DNA of 61,496 nucleotides from an uncultured Rhodobiaceae bacterium. Lineage in GTDB: Bacteria; Pseudomonadota; Alphaproteobacteria; Rhizobiales; TMED25. Where the stretch lies: NCBI GenBank assembly GCA_913030915.1, contig CAJWEW010000006.1, positions 1-61,496 on the forward strand, given 5' to 3'. The number at the start of each line of letters is the position of its first letter. The first letter of the stretch is position 1. The position numbers and the translations under genes were made by a program. Positions 26,307 through 36,247 of the stretch are shown one piece after another. The notes below the pieces were generated by a model that was given only the letters and a program-made list of their open reading frames with translations, was not told the DNA's origin and did no database searches.

Positions 26307-27007
26307 TGTATTTTTCTGCGAAAAATTTAACAGGGGGTTACGGTGGCGTCAATATCATAGAAGAATGCTGCTTTGAAGTTAATCAGGGTGAGATTGTATC
26401 AATATTGGGACCAAATGGCGCAGGAAAATCCACGGCAATGAAAGCCATGCTCGGAATACTCGATTTAAAGAATGGTGAAGTGATACTTGATGGACAAGAT
26501 ATTACAAGACTAAAAACACAAGATCGAATAAAGGCAGGAATTTCATTTGTCCCACAAACCAATAATATTTTTACTGAATTAACTGTAAAAGAGAACCTAG
26601 AGATGGGGGCATTCTTAAATGATGGTGATATCAGTAGTCGTATTTCAGAAATGTACGACTTGTTCCCTATTATAAACGAAAAACAAGATCAGTTAGCAGG
26701 AGAGCTTTCAGGTGGTCAACGTCAGCAAGTTGCACTTGCAAGAGCCCTAATGACTAAACCCAAGGTTCTAATGCTAGATGAGCCGACTGCTGGAGTGTCT
26801 CCAGTCGTGATGGATGAAATATTTGAACATATTTTAAATATTAAACAACAAAATATAGCAGTACTTATGGTCGAACAAAATGCTAGACAGGCATTGGGTA
26901 TATCAGATCGTGGCTATATCCTTGTTACTGGGAGAAATGCTTATGAAGGAAGTGGGGACTATCTTATAAACGATGATGAAATTAGAAAGTCTTTTTTGGG
27001 TGGTTAA
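26303..27007 (+). CDS. livF: Branched-chain amino-acid type ABC transporter ATPase (LivF)
   Basis: A 234-aa ATPase, the usual LivF length. Walker A GPNGAGKST, the SFVPQTNNIFTELTVKENL segment typical of LivF, signature LSGGQRQQVALARAL, and Walker B VLMLDEPTAGVSP. It pairs with LivG to power the importer. The start overlaps livG by 4 nt, and livH begins directly after the stop. Confidence 0.9.
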   Translation: MMYFSAKNLTGGYGGVNIIEECCFEVNQGEIVSILGPNGAGKSTAMKAMLGILDLKNGEVILDGQDITRLKTQDRIKAGISFVPQTNNIFTELTVKENLEMGAFLNDGDISSRISEMYDLFPIINEKQDQLAGELSGGQRQQVALARALMTKPKVLMLDEPTAGVSPVVMDEIFEHILNIKQQNIAVLMVEQNARQALGISDRGYILVTGRNAYEGSGDYLINDDEIRKSFLGG

Positions 27008-28018
27008 ATGGATTTTTTAAACGCAATCATACTCTTAGGAAATTATATAATCGTACCAGGATTAACATATGGATCACAACTTGCATTAGGAGCCATCGGT
27101 GTTACTCTTATATACGGTGTCCTCAGGTTTGCTAATTTTGCCTACGGCGACTTAATGGCTTTTGGGACAATGATAGTTATCCTATCTACGGGGTATTTGC
27201 AATCATTAGGTATTACTCTTGGTTTTTTACCTACTGCATTGCTGGCATTGCCTATTGGAATAATTGCAACAGTCATATTAAGTTTATTTTTTGATAAGAC
27301 AGTATTCAAATATTACCGAGATATAAAGAGTGAGCCTGTAATACTTATTGTAGTCAGTATTGGAGTTATGTTTATTTTAAATGCGATAGTAAGGATCGTA
27401 ATTGGACCCGGCGACGTAATATTTATGGATGGAGCTAGATTTATAATGAAGGCCGGTGAATTTAAAAAAATGACTGGGCTAAATGAGGGTATAGCCCTCA
27501 AATCTACTCAGGTAATTACTGTCATAACAACAATTATAACATGTTCAATATTATTTTATTTTCTAAATAAAACTAAAACCGGTAAATCAATGAGGGCTTA
27601 TTCAGACAATGAAGATTTAGCTCTATTATCAGGAATAGACCCCACAAAAATAGTAATATACACATGGGTTATTGTTTCTATACTTGCTACTATTGCAGGG
27701 ACTCTTTACGGTTTAGATAAGAGCTTTAAACCATTTGCCTATTGGAATAATTTATTACCTATTTTTGCTGCAACTATTGTGGGTGGGATCGGAAACCCTC
27801 TTGGTGCGTTCTACGGAGGTTTTGTTATTGCTTTCACAGAGATAGGACTTACATACGCATATAAGAAATTTCTTGTATATCTGCTACCAGAGCAATTAGA
27901 ACCAAGTAGTTTGGTGCAATACATATCAACAGACTACAAATTTGCGATATCGTTTGCGATACTCATAGTGGTTCTGATATACAGACCAAACGGAATTTTT
28001 AAGGGGAAAGTTATTTGA
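27008..28018 (+). CDS. livH: Branched-chain amino-acid type ABC permease (LivH)
   Basis: A 336-aa inner-membrane permease. The family features are GAIGVTLIYGVLRFANFAYGD near the N-terminus and IVGGIGNPLGAFYGGFVIAF near the C-terminus. It begins one base after the livF stop and overlaps livM by 4 nt. It is somewhat longer than the E. coli protein (about 308 aa), mainly through a C-terminal stretch before the YRPNGIF end motif. Confidence 0.88.
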   Translation: MDFLNAIILLGNYIIVPGLTYGSQLALGAIGVTLIYGVLRFANFAYGDLMAFGTMIVILSTGYLQSLGITLGFLPTALLALPIGIIATVILSLFFDKTVFKYYRDIKSEPVILIVVSIGVMFILNAIVRIVIGPGDVIFMDGARFIMKAGEFKKMTGLNEGIALKSTQVITVITTIITCSILFYFLNKTKTGKSMRAYSDNEDLALLSGIDPTKIVIYTWVIVSILATIAGTLYGLDKSFKPFAYWNNLLPIFAATIVGGIGNPLGAFYGGFVIAFTEIGLTYAYKKFLVYLLPEQLEPSSLVQYISTDYKFAISFAILIVVLIYRPNGIFKGKVI

Positions 28019-29382
28019 GAAATAATCTTGATATAAAACTTGCTTTTGGAGTCATGGCCTTGCTGCTTATTATGGTTGGTTTTGTACAATCTTGGGGAGT
28101 TGCCCTGGCAATTCTCAATCTTTGCTTAATTTCTGCAGTAATGTCGATGGGTGTTAATATACAATGGGGATATTCGGGGCTAATTAATTTTGGTGTCATG
28201 GGTTTTCTAGCTATAGGTGGCCTTGCTACCATTGTTGTGTCAGTTCCACCGGTAAACGAAGCTTGGACCGCAGGTGGATTTGGTATAATATTATCTGGCC
28301 TCATTTTGTTTACGTTAATTACAAGCATTTTTTATGTTCATCGAAAATTTCAATCGAAATACAAAAACTATTTATTATTCTTTTTGGTAATCTCAGTAAT
28401 ACCAATGATGAAATTAGCTGCTGGACCATCAATTTCTGCAATCGAGTCCATTGATGCTGCAACCAGTGGTTTTTTAGGTGGTTTTGATTTACCAATAATT
28501 TTCTCTTGGTTTGTTGGGGCCATCTTTGCAGCTTTGGTTGCCTTTATCATTGGTAAAGTTTGTCTAGATTTACGATCCGATTATCTTGCAATTGCTACAC
28601 TATTAATTTCAGGGATTGTTGTATCATATGTTAAACATGAAGAATGGCTCACCCGGGGAGTTAAAAATGTTACTGGACTTAAGAGACCAGTGCCATTTGA
28701 GGTAGATCTGCAAAATTCAGACTGGTTTATAAATTTTATTGGATTCTTATTCAAGGGAAGATTATCAAAGGTTACCGATTTAGATGAAAAGATTATCTTA
28801 CTAAATGACCTGGTGATGACTTCATCAAGTATTTTTGTAAAGCTATGTTTTAGCGTAATTTTCTCAATTGTTTTGATTACTATATTAGTATTTTCAGAAA
28901 AAGCTCTCAGATCGCCATGGGGCAGGATGATGAGAGCGATACGTGATAACGAAGATGCAGCAAAAGCAATGGGTAAAAATGTTGTAAAAAGACACTTACA
29001 TATATTTATGATCGGCTCTGCCATCATAGGTTTTTCTGGTGCAATGTTAGTTACGTATGACGGACTATTCACACCAGCTAGTTATCAACCATTGAGATAT
29101 ACCTTCATAATTTGGGTTATGGTTCTACTTGGCGGAACTGGAAATAATTATGGAGCAATTCTTGGAGCTTTCGTTGTCTGGTTTATTTGGATTGAGTCAG
29201 CCCCATTCGCATTGTTTGTGATAAATGCCTTAATGAGCGAAGTTGATAATACAAATCAATTAAAGATTCATTTAATTGATAGCATCCCATATTTTAGATA
29301 TTTAATGATGGGTCTGGGCTTATTGGTTGTAATGAGATACAGACCAAAAGGCTTATTACCTGAGAAGATTATTAACAATTAG
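28015..29382 (+). CDS. livM: Branched-chain amino-acid type ABC permease (LivM), long form
   Basis: A 455-aa permease starting with TTG that overlaps the livH stop. Core family motifs are present: NIQWGYSGLINFGVMGFLAIGG, SPWGRMMRAIRDNEDAAKAMGKN and the YRPKGLLPE end. It is longer than most LivM proteins. The added length is a hydrophobic plus polar stretch at about residues 95-160 and another at 220-280 (around KGRLSKVTDLDEKI). The extra segments are hydrophilic enough to be periplasmic or cytoplasmic loops. Last gene of the operon. Confidence 0.85.
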   Translation: MRNNLDIKLAFGVMALLLIMVGFVQSWGVALAILNLCLISAVMSMGVNIQWGYSGLINFGVMGFLAIGGLATIVVSVPPVNEAWTAGGFGIILSGLILFTLITSIFYVHRKFQSKYKNYLLFFLVISVIPMMKLAAGPSISAIESIDAATSGFLGGFDLPIIFSWFVGAIFAALVAFIIGKVCLDLRSDYLAIATLLISGIVVSYVKHEEWLTRGVKNVTGLKRPVPFEVDLQNSDWFINFIGFLFKGRLSKVTDLDEKIILLNDLVMTSSSIFVKLCFSVIFSIVLITILVFSEKALRSPWGRMMRAIRDNEDAAKAMGKNVVKRHLHIFMIGSAIIGFSGAMLVTYDGLFTPASYQPLRYTFIIWVMVLLGGTGNNYGAILGAFVVWFIWIESAPFALFVINALMSEVDNTNQLKIHLIDSIPYFRYLMMGLGLLVVMRYRPKGLLPEKIINN

Positions 29383-29384
29383 GT

Positions 29385-29414
29385 TATCACCCCACATAAT
29401 AATGTGGGGTGATA
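29385..29414. terminator. Convergent hairpin between livM and livJ-like gene
   Basis: A perfect 13-bp stem (TATCACCCCACAT with loop AATA) lies in the 41-bp gap between convergent genes. No long T-run follows on either side, so it may be a weak terminator or a 3'-end stabilising hairpin for both mRNAs. Confidence 0.65.
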
Positions 29415-29423
29415 TAAACTAAG

Positions 29424-30632
29424 CTATCTAGCACCTACATTAACGAATTTACCGTCAACATAACCTTTTTCTAGGAACTGACCGAAAGCTTCACCAACTT
29501 CAGTGAAATTAACGTCCGTAGCACCTTGATAGTTAATTGAATTACCAGCGCTTAGTAACCTTAAACCCTTTGCAAGTTCACCTGCATAGATTTTAGGCCC
29601 CGATCCGTTAGCAATTTTTTGAATATTATCTGCAATACTTCTACCATCAGTAGAACCATTACAACCACTAATATCACAATCACCAGCTTGCATAGCTAGA
29701 ATTAAAAGAGCTGCAGCGTCGTATGACTCACCTGCATAAACGCTATTAGGATCTACATCATTAGCCGATGCATACGCTTGGAATCTTTGGAATGACGCAC
29801 CAAGAGACCCAGGAGTTGAACCCCATGAACCATTTAGCTCGTCACCAAAAGCATCTTCAAGGGAAGTACCGATCATTCCATCGCCAAGAGCGAATTGATC
29901 AAATGAACCCGCGTCCAAGGAACCACGAATAATATTATTACCACCTTGATCGATGTAGCCTAGTACTGCTAGTGCATCGCCACCAGCGGCGGATAAAACT
30001 CCAACTTCTGCGCTGTAATCTGCTTTATCACCTTCATGAGCTATTTTAGCTGTTACTTCAATGCCGGCTGCTTCAACTGCGGATTCAAAGACATCTGCGA
30101 GACCAACACCATAATCATTATTAATATAAGTGATGGCAATACTCTTTACACCTTTATCTGCTGTGATTGCTGCTAATACTTCACCGCCTCTTGCGTCGGA
30201 TGGGGCAGTTCTGTAAAATAAACCATTATCTGGTTCGGTTGTTAGAGATGGTGAAGTTGCCGCTGGTGATATATTTGGAATACCATTTGGCATACTAACA
30301 TTTTGTGTTATGGCTTTCGTAACACCTGAGCAGTCAGCTCCGAATATCGCAACAACACCGTCTGCAACTGCTTGTTCCGCTGCTGTTACGGCGGCAGCTG
30401 AGTCAATACACGTAGCATCACCCTTGACTAGAGTAATTGTTGAACCATCTAACAGCTCCCCTGAGGCATTTGCTTCATTAAAAGCTAGTTCAGCTCCATC
30501 CACCATCGGCGGTACAAGCGACTCTAGGGGCCCTGTGAAACTCATAATCATACCAACTTTTATTTCATTAGCTTGGGCAGTACCATAGCCAAAAGTGGCA
30601 AGAGCTAGAGCAAACATAAATATTCTTAACAT
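29424..30632 (-). CDS. ABC transporter substrate-binding protein, LivJ/LivK type
   Basis: A 402-aa periplasmic binding protein with a signal peptide (MLRIFMFALALATFGYGTAQA before NEIKVG). The mature start IKVGMIMSFTGPLES and the segment GVVAIFGADCSGVTKAI are typical of peripheral-ligand-binding Peripla_BP_6 proteins. It almost certainly serves the adjacent LivGFHM system although it is on the opposite strand with its own promoter, which allows the binding protein to be made in excess. Ligand not determinable. Confidence 0.87.
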   Translation of the reverse strand: MLRIFMFALALATFGYGTAQANEIKVGMIMSFTGPLESLVPPMVDGAELAFNEANASGELLDGSTITLVKGDATCIDSAAAVTAAEQAVADGVVAIFGADCSGVTKAITQNVSMPNGIPNISPAATSPSLTTEPDNGLFYRTAPSDARGGEVLAAITADKGVKSIAITYINNDYGVGLADVFESAVEAAGIEVTAKIAHEGDKADYSAEVGVLSAAGGDALAVLGYIDQGGNNIIRGSLDAGSFDQFALGDGMIGTSLEDAFGDELNGSWGSTPGSLGASFQRFQAYASANDVDPNSVYAGESYDAAALLILAMQAGDCDISGCNGSTDGRSIADNIQKIANGSGPKIYAGELAKGLRLLSAGNSINYQGATDVNFTEVGEAFGQFLEKGYVDGKFVNVGAR

Positions 30633-30989
30633 TTCGTTCTCCCTTTAAAATAGTTAATTATTCATTAACACCCATTAAATATTAAAATAGAGCAAATTAC
30701 AATGAATTATAGCAAATAGAAAACTGAATTTATTACAGCCGAAATTTTCATTTTATTTTTAAGAAACAGCAATTTGATAAAATTGCAACAGCATGCTTTA
30801 AAATTTTAACATTGATCCAAAAATAGGGAGATATCAAAATGAAGAACACACATATTATCAGAAATATGGATGAATATTGCTATAATTCTGGAATAGGCCG
30901 TGATCTATCAAATTTTTAATGGATACACAAATAGAAGGAGTGCTTGATCTACTAACATCAAGATATACGAATATCATCTGCTACTGAGC
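30633..30989. other. Gene-poor stretch upstream of livJ-like gene
   Basis: This 357-bp stretch carries the livJ-like promoter on the left and no ORF above the track limit. Two tiny + strand ORFs can be read: 30839-30919 (26 codons, GGGAG nine bases upstream) and 30919-30987 (22 codons), joined by TAATG. I do not recognise either and cannot tell them from chance. A 6-bp hairpin (CTTGAT/ATCAAG, 30943-30962) could mark the 3' end of the tRNA transcript. Confidence 0.35.
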
Positions 30990-31065
<76 letters not shown>

Positions 31066-31072
31066 AATATCA

Positions 31073-32602
31073 TTAATTTGATCGCTCTTTTGCGATAAGC
31101 AACCTATTCAATGCACTTATATATGCTCTTGCAGAGGCTACTAATGTGTCTGTGTCGGCTCCCCTACCAGTAAAAGATATACCTGCATCTTCCAGTCTTA
31201 CACTTACTTCAGCCTGTGCATCCGTGCCCTCTGTAACTGCTTGCACTTGGTATAATGGTAGTGATGCTCGATGAGGGAATATAGCTTTTATACAATTAAA
31301 AATCGCATCCACAGGCCCATCACCCGTTGATTTATTTTTCATTATTTTACCATCAACTTCCATCTCAAGCTCTGCACTTTGTGGTCCCTGCGTTCCTGCA
31401 TTTACGATAAGTGATTTAAATTTCAGTCTCTCGCTTGTACTTGAAATCTCATCATCAACAAGAGCCATAATATCCTCATCATAAATATTTTTCTTTTTGT
31501 CAGCTAGCGTCTTAAATCTATCAAATGCATCTTGAAATGCATTATCGCCAAGTTTATATCCAAGATCAGCTAATTTTTCTCTGAAAGCGTGCCGTCCTGA
31601 GTGTTTTCCCATTACAAGTGAAGACTCCTTAAGACCGATCGCTTCAGGGTTCATTATCTCGTATGTTTGGCTATTCTTCAGCATCCCATCTTGGTGAATA
31701 CCAGACTCATGCGCAAAGGCATTTTTTCCGACAATAGCTTTGTTGTACTGGACTGGAAAAGATGTAATTGCAGAGACCAGCTTTGAAGCTCGCAATATTT
31801 TTGTTGTATCAATTTTTGTTGTGTAGGGAAGTGCATCCGAACGCGTATTAATTGCCATAACAACCTCTTCCAGCGCTGCATTTCCTGCCCTTTCTCCAAG
31901 TCCATTTATGGTACATTCAATCTGTCTTGCACCAGCATCCACACCGGCTAAAGAATTGGCTACAGCAAGACCAAGGTCATTGTGACAATGTGTAGAAAAA
32001 ATAACTTCATCGGCGCCTGACACTTTTTCCCTCAGGGTTTTAATCAAGTTATTGAACTCATGAGGGATGGCATATCCGACTGTGTCAGGTATATTGATTG
32101 TTGTTGCACCATTCTTTATTGCTACCTCGCAGCACTTACACAAAAAATCGACTGAGGTTCTTGTTGCATCCATTCCTGACCACTCCACATCCTCAACATA
32201 GCTTCTTGCTTGCGCAACTGTTTTTTGTATGATTTCAAGTACTTCATCTTCATTTTTTTTCATTTGATGTTCAAGATGGATCGGGGATGTGGAGACAAAT
32301 GTATGAATTCTACCTCTTTTTGCTTTTTTTACAGCCTCACCAGCCCTGTCAATATCCTCTGGAATTGCCCTTGCAAGTCCTGCAATAATTGAATTTTGTG
32401 ATCTTTCAGCAATTTTTGATACAGCTTCAAAATCACCGTTTGAAGCAATCGGGAATCCAGCTTCGATTATATCAACACCCATATCATCTAATAATTCTGC
32501 AACCTGAATTTTCTCATCTAGTGTCATTGTAGCGCCAGGCGATTGCTCACCGTCACGTAGAGTTGTATCAAATATTCTTATATGGTTATCTTTGGAGCTC
32601 AT
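31073..32602 (-). CDS. leuA: 2-isopropylmalate synthase
   Basis: A 509-aa enzyme for the first committed step of leucine synthesis: acetyl-CoA plus 2-oxoisovalerate. The N-terminal TIM barrel has DTTLRDGEQSPGATM and the metal-binding STHCHNDLGLAVAN. The C-terminal regulatory LeuA dimer domain (from about residue 370) is present, so leucine feedback is expected. It follows ilvC by 6 nt, making leuA part of the ilv operon and subject to its attenuator. Full length for the family. Confidence 0.95.
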   Translation of the reverse strand: MSSKDNHIRIFDTTLRDGEQSPGATMTLDEKIQVAELLDDMGVDIIEAGFPIASNGDFEAVSKIAERSQNSIIAGLARAIPEDIDRAGEAVKKAKRGRIHTFVSTSPIHLEHQMKKNEDEVLEIIQKTVAQARSYVEDVEWSGMDATRTSVDFLCKCCEVAIKNGATTINIPDTVGYAIPHEFNNLIKTLREKVSGADEVIFSTHCHNDLGLAVANSLAGVDAGARQIECTINGLGERAGNAALEEVVMAINTRSDALPYTTKIDTTKILRASKLVSAITSFPVQYNKAIVGKNAFAHESGIHQDGMLKNSQTYEIMNPEAIGLKESSLVMGKHSGRHAFREKLADLGYKLGDNAFQDAFDRFKTLADKKKNIYDEDIMALVDDEISSTSERLKFKSLIVNAGTQGPQSAELEMEVDGKIMKNKSTGDGPVDAIFNCIKAIFPHRASLPLYQVQAVTEGTDAQAEVSVRLEDAGISFTGRGADTDTLVASARAYISALNRLLIAKERSN

Positions 32603-32608
32603 CTACCC

Positions 32609-33643
<1,035 letters not shown>

Positions 33644-33684
33644 CTATATTGTTAAACTACTAAAATCTAAATTTTCTAATAATG

Positions 33685-34242
33685 CTAAGTGTTATCAGCT
33701 CCTCTTTTCAGCGCAGCTACGCCGGTTCTTGATACTTCCGTGAGCCCGACACTTGCCATTAAATTAATGAATCTATCAATTTCACGGGTTCTTCCAGTAA
33801 TTTGAAAAATGAAGCTATCGAGGCTTGCATCGACTGTCTGTGCGTCAAATGCTTCAGCCAATCTTAGAGCCTCAAGTCTCTTGTTCCCTGTACCCTTTAC
33901 CTTTATTAATGCCAGCTCTCTCTCAAGTGCTCCGTATTGTCCATAATCTGCAGTGAGATCTGACACTTTGTGGACAGAAACCAACCTATCAACTTGGACT
34001 TTTATTTTTTCAATAACACTTGGGGATCCTGAAGTCACGAGTGTAATTCTGGATAGTTGTTGTTTGCTTTCAGTTTCTGACACAGTAAGTGAGTCAATAT
34101 TAAAACCTCTTGCTGCAAAAAGACCAATGACTCTTGCTAAAACGCCAGGTTCATCGTCAACAATAATAGATAATGTATGTCTTTCATCATCTTCATTTAT
34201 TGAGATGATATCATAAGTTGAGGCTGGATTTTTCTTGTTCAT
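33685..34242 (-). CDS. ilvH: Acetolactate synthase small (regulatory) subunit
   Basis: A 185-aa regulatory subunit with an N-terminal ACT domain (HTLSIIVDDEPGVLARVIG and FAARGFNIDSL) that binds valine, and a C-terminal domain that activates the large subunit. The listed GTG start (34251) adds only MNK; I prefer the ATG at 34242, which has a GAGTGA stretch about 10 bases upstream. It lies 24 nt after ilvB. Confidence 0.94.
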   Translation of the reverse strand: MNKKNPASTYDIISINEDDERHTLSIIVDDEPGVLARVIGLFAARGFNIDSLTVSETESKQQLSRITLVTSGSPSVIEKIKVQVDRLVSVHKVSDLTADYGQYGALERELALIKVKGTGNKRLEALRLAEAFDAQTVDASLDSFIFQITGRTREIDRFINLMASVGLTEVSRTGVAALKRGADNT

Positions 34243-34266
34243 TTTATTCACTCATAAGTTAATTTT

Positions 34267-36027
34267 TTAAACCATTATTTTTCCATCATCATCAATGGCA
34301 TTTGCCACTTCTTCATCAGACACATTCTCGCCAAGCAGCATATCATTATGAGCCTTACCAGATGGAATCATTGGGAAACAATTCTCAAGGTTTGCAACAA
34401 CACAGTCAAAAATAACAGGTCCGGGTGTATCGATCATCCTTGCAATTGCATCATCAAGATCAGCTGGCTTTTTCACACGGATGCCGGTTGCGCCATAGGC
34501 CTCCGCAAGCTTTACGAAATCTGGTAATGAGTCAGAGTAACTCTCAGATATTCGATTACCATGTAATAGTTGCTGCCATTGCCTGACCATTCCCATATAG
34601 CTGTTATTTAATATAAAGATTTTTGTATTAAGTTGATATTGAACGGCTGTTGAGAGCTCTTGAATATTCATTAATATAGATGCATCTCCAGCGATGTCTA
34701 TTACCAATGCATCCGGTTTTGCAACCTGCACACCATTTGCAGCTGGGAAGCCATAGCCCATAGTACCCAAACCTCCAGATGTTAGCCAGCGGTTTGGTTT
34801 ATCAAATTTATAAAATTGCGCTGCCCACATTTGATGTTGACCAACTTCAGTCGTGATGTATGTATCTTTATTTTTTGTTAACTCATATAATCTTTGGATT
34901 GCGTATTGAGGCATAATTACATCTGAATTTGGTTTATAACTTAAGCAATTTACTTTTTTCCACAACTCAATCTGTTTCCACCATTCATTGAATGATTGGA
35001 ATTTATTACTCCTCTTATCCATAATTTTAAGTGCTTCATTTAGGAATTTTCCGCAGTCAGCAATTATAGATATATCCACTTCTACATTTTTATTTATTGA
35101 CGTTGCGTCTATATCGATATGGACTTTTTTTGAATTTGGAGAAAACTCATCAATTTTTCCGGTGATTCTGTCATCAAACCTGGCGCCAATACATAACATT
35201 AGGTCACAATCATGCATCGCCATATTTGCTTCATAGGTACCATGCATACCCAACATACCCAACCAATTATCACCAGATCCTGGATAAGCCCCCAGACCCA
35301 TTAAAGTAGATGTAATTGGCATATTAGTCTTATGTACAAATTTTTGTAATAATTTTGATGCTTTTGGGCCAGAATTTATTATACCCCCACCGGAATAAAT
35401 AATTGGCCTCTTTGCCCTCTCCATAAGATCAACAACTCTAGCGACAGCTTTGTTATCAATTGTATTTGGGGGCGTGTATGTTTTATGGGTTGTTTTTGAT
35501 AAATCCTCATAATCACCCTCAGCGAACTGAATATCTTTTGGAATATCAACTAAAACTGGTCCCGGGCGACCTGATCTGGCAATGTAGAATGCCTCATGCA
35601 TAATGCGTGGTAAATCTTTTATATCTTTAACTAACCAATTATGCTTAGTGCATGCCCTTGTAATACCAACAGTATCGGCCTCCTGGAAAGCGTCAGTACC
35701 AATGAGATGTGTTGGAACCTGTCCGCTTATGCAGACTATCGGTATGGAGTCTAACAAGGCGTCTGTTAGCCCAGTTACCGCATTTGTAGCCCCAGGCCCC
35801 GAAGTCACAATAAGAACACCAACTTTACCAGTTGAGCGAGCATAACCCTCTGCAGCGTGTGATGCGCCCTGTTCATGACGGACAAGAATATGCTTCACAT
35901 CTTCCTGTTGAAAAATTGCGTCATAGATTGGGAGCACTGCTCCACCTGGATACCCAAAAACTGAATCAACACCCTGATCATGAAGTGTCTGAATTACCAT
36001 TTCTGCTCCTGTAATTTTTTTGCCCAT
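34267..36027 (-). CDS. ilvB: Acetolactate synthase large (catalytic) subunit
   Basis: A 586-aa TPP enzyme for the first common step of isoleucine, valine and leucine synthesis. The catalytic glutamate is in RHEQGASHAAEGYARS, the TPP motif runs from GDASILMNIQEL to FILNN, and the start TGAEMVIQTLHDQGVDSVFGYPGG is canonical. Beside ilvH, this is the biosynthetic enzyme, unlike the TPP enzyme at 3.9 kb. It follows an attenuator leader (36079-36180). Confidence 0.96.
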   Translation of the reverse strand: MGKKITGAEMVIQTLHDQGVDSVFGYPGGAVLPIYDAIFQQEDVKHILVRHEQGASHAAEGYARSTGKVGVLIVTSGPGATNAVTGLTDALLDSIPIVCISGQVPTHLIGTDAFQEADTVGITRACTKHNWLVKDIKDLPRIMHEAFYIARSGRPGPVLVDIPKDIQFAEGDYEDLSKTTHKTYTPPNTIDNKAVARVVDLMERAKRPIIYSGGGIINSGPKASKLLQKFVHKTNMPITSTLMGLGAYPGSGDNWLGMLGMHGTYEANMAMHDCDLMLCIGARFDDRITGKIDEFSPNSKKVHIDIDATSINKNVEVDISIIADCGKFLNEALKIMDKRSNKFQSFNEWWKQIELWKKVNCLSYKPNSDVIMPQYAIQRLYELTKNKDTYITTEVGQHQMWAAQFYKFDKPNRWLTSGGLGTMGYGFPAANGVQVAKPDALVIDIAGDASILMNIQELSTAVQYQLNTKIFILNNSYMGMVRQWQQLLHGNRISESYSDSLPDFVKLAEAYGATGIRVKKPADLDDAIARMIDTPGPVIFDCVVANLENCFPMIPSGKAHNDMLLGENVSDEEVANAIDDDGKIMV

Positions 36028-36078
36028 TCTTATTTGCCTTTTTTAAAATAAACTTTCATAAAAAATATACCCAAAATT

Positions 36079-36100
36079 AAAAAAAGGGGCGTTTGCCCCT
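36079..36100 (-). terminator. Attenuator terminator of the ilv operon
   Basis: Read leftward: stem AGGGGC, loop AAAC, stem GCCCCT, then seven T. It lies after the leader ORF and before ilvB, so it is a conditional terminator. Its 5' arm AGGGGC can instead pair with GTCCCT just after the leader stop codon, which would give an antiterminator. Confidence 0.85.
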
Positions 36101-36135
36101 ATGAAAGTATCACCATCAAGAACCCCGGAAGGGAC

Positions 36136-36180
36136 TCAGGTGATACAAAAGACGACCAGCAGATTTTTGTTTAAGTACAT
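36136..36180 (-). CDS. ilv operon leader peptide (transcription attenuation)
   Basis: A 14-codon ORF, too short for the track, reads MYLNKNLLVVFCIT. It contains consecutive Leu-Leu-Val-Val codons and an Ile codon, the products of the downstream operon. It is followed by a competing hairpin region and an intrinsic terminator. Ribosome stalling at these codons when charged tRNA is short should favour readthrough into ilvB. A weak GGAT ribosome site precedes the ATG. Confidence 0.85.
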   Translation of the reverse strand: MYLNKNLLVVFCIT

Positions 36181-36212
36181 CATATAATCCAAAAATATTA
36201 AATTTATACCAC

Positions 36213-36241
36213 AATATATTTCATATAGAAAAATTAATCAA
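36213..36241 (-). promoter_or_regulatory. Putative promoter of the ilvB-ilvH-ilvC-leuA operon
   Basis: On the minus strand, TTGATT (-35-like, 36236-36241) and TATATT (-10-like, 36213-36218) are 17 bp apart. A start near 36206 would give a short lead of about 26 nt before the leader peptide. The -35 element lies only a few bases from the end of miaA. Confidence 0.5.
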
Positions 36242-36247
36242 TTTTTT

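Noticed and set aside
28581-29072. 163-aa minus-strand ORF
   Set aside because: Antisense to livM with no start signal or recognisable domain.
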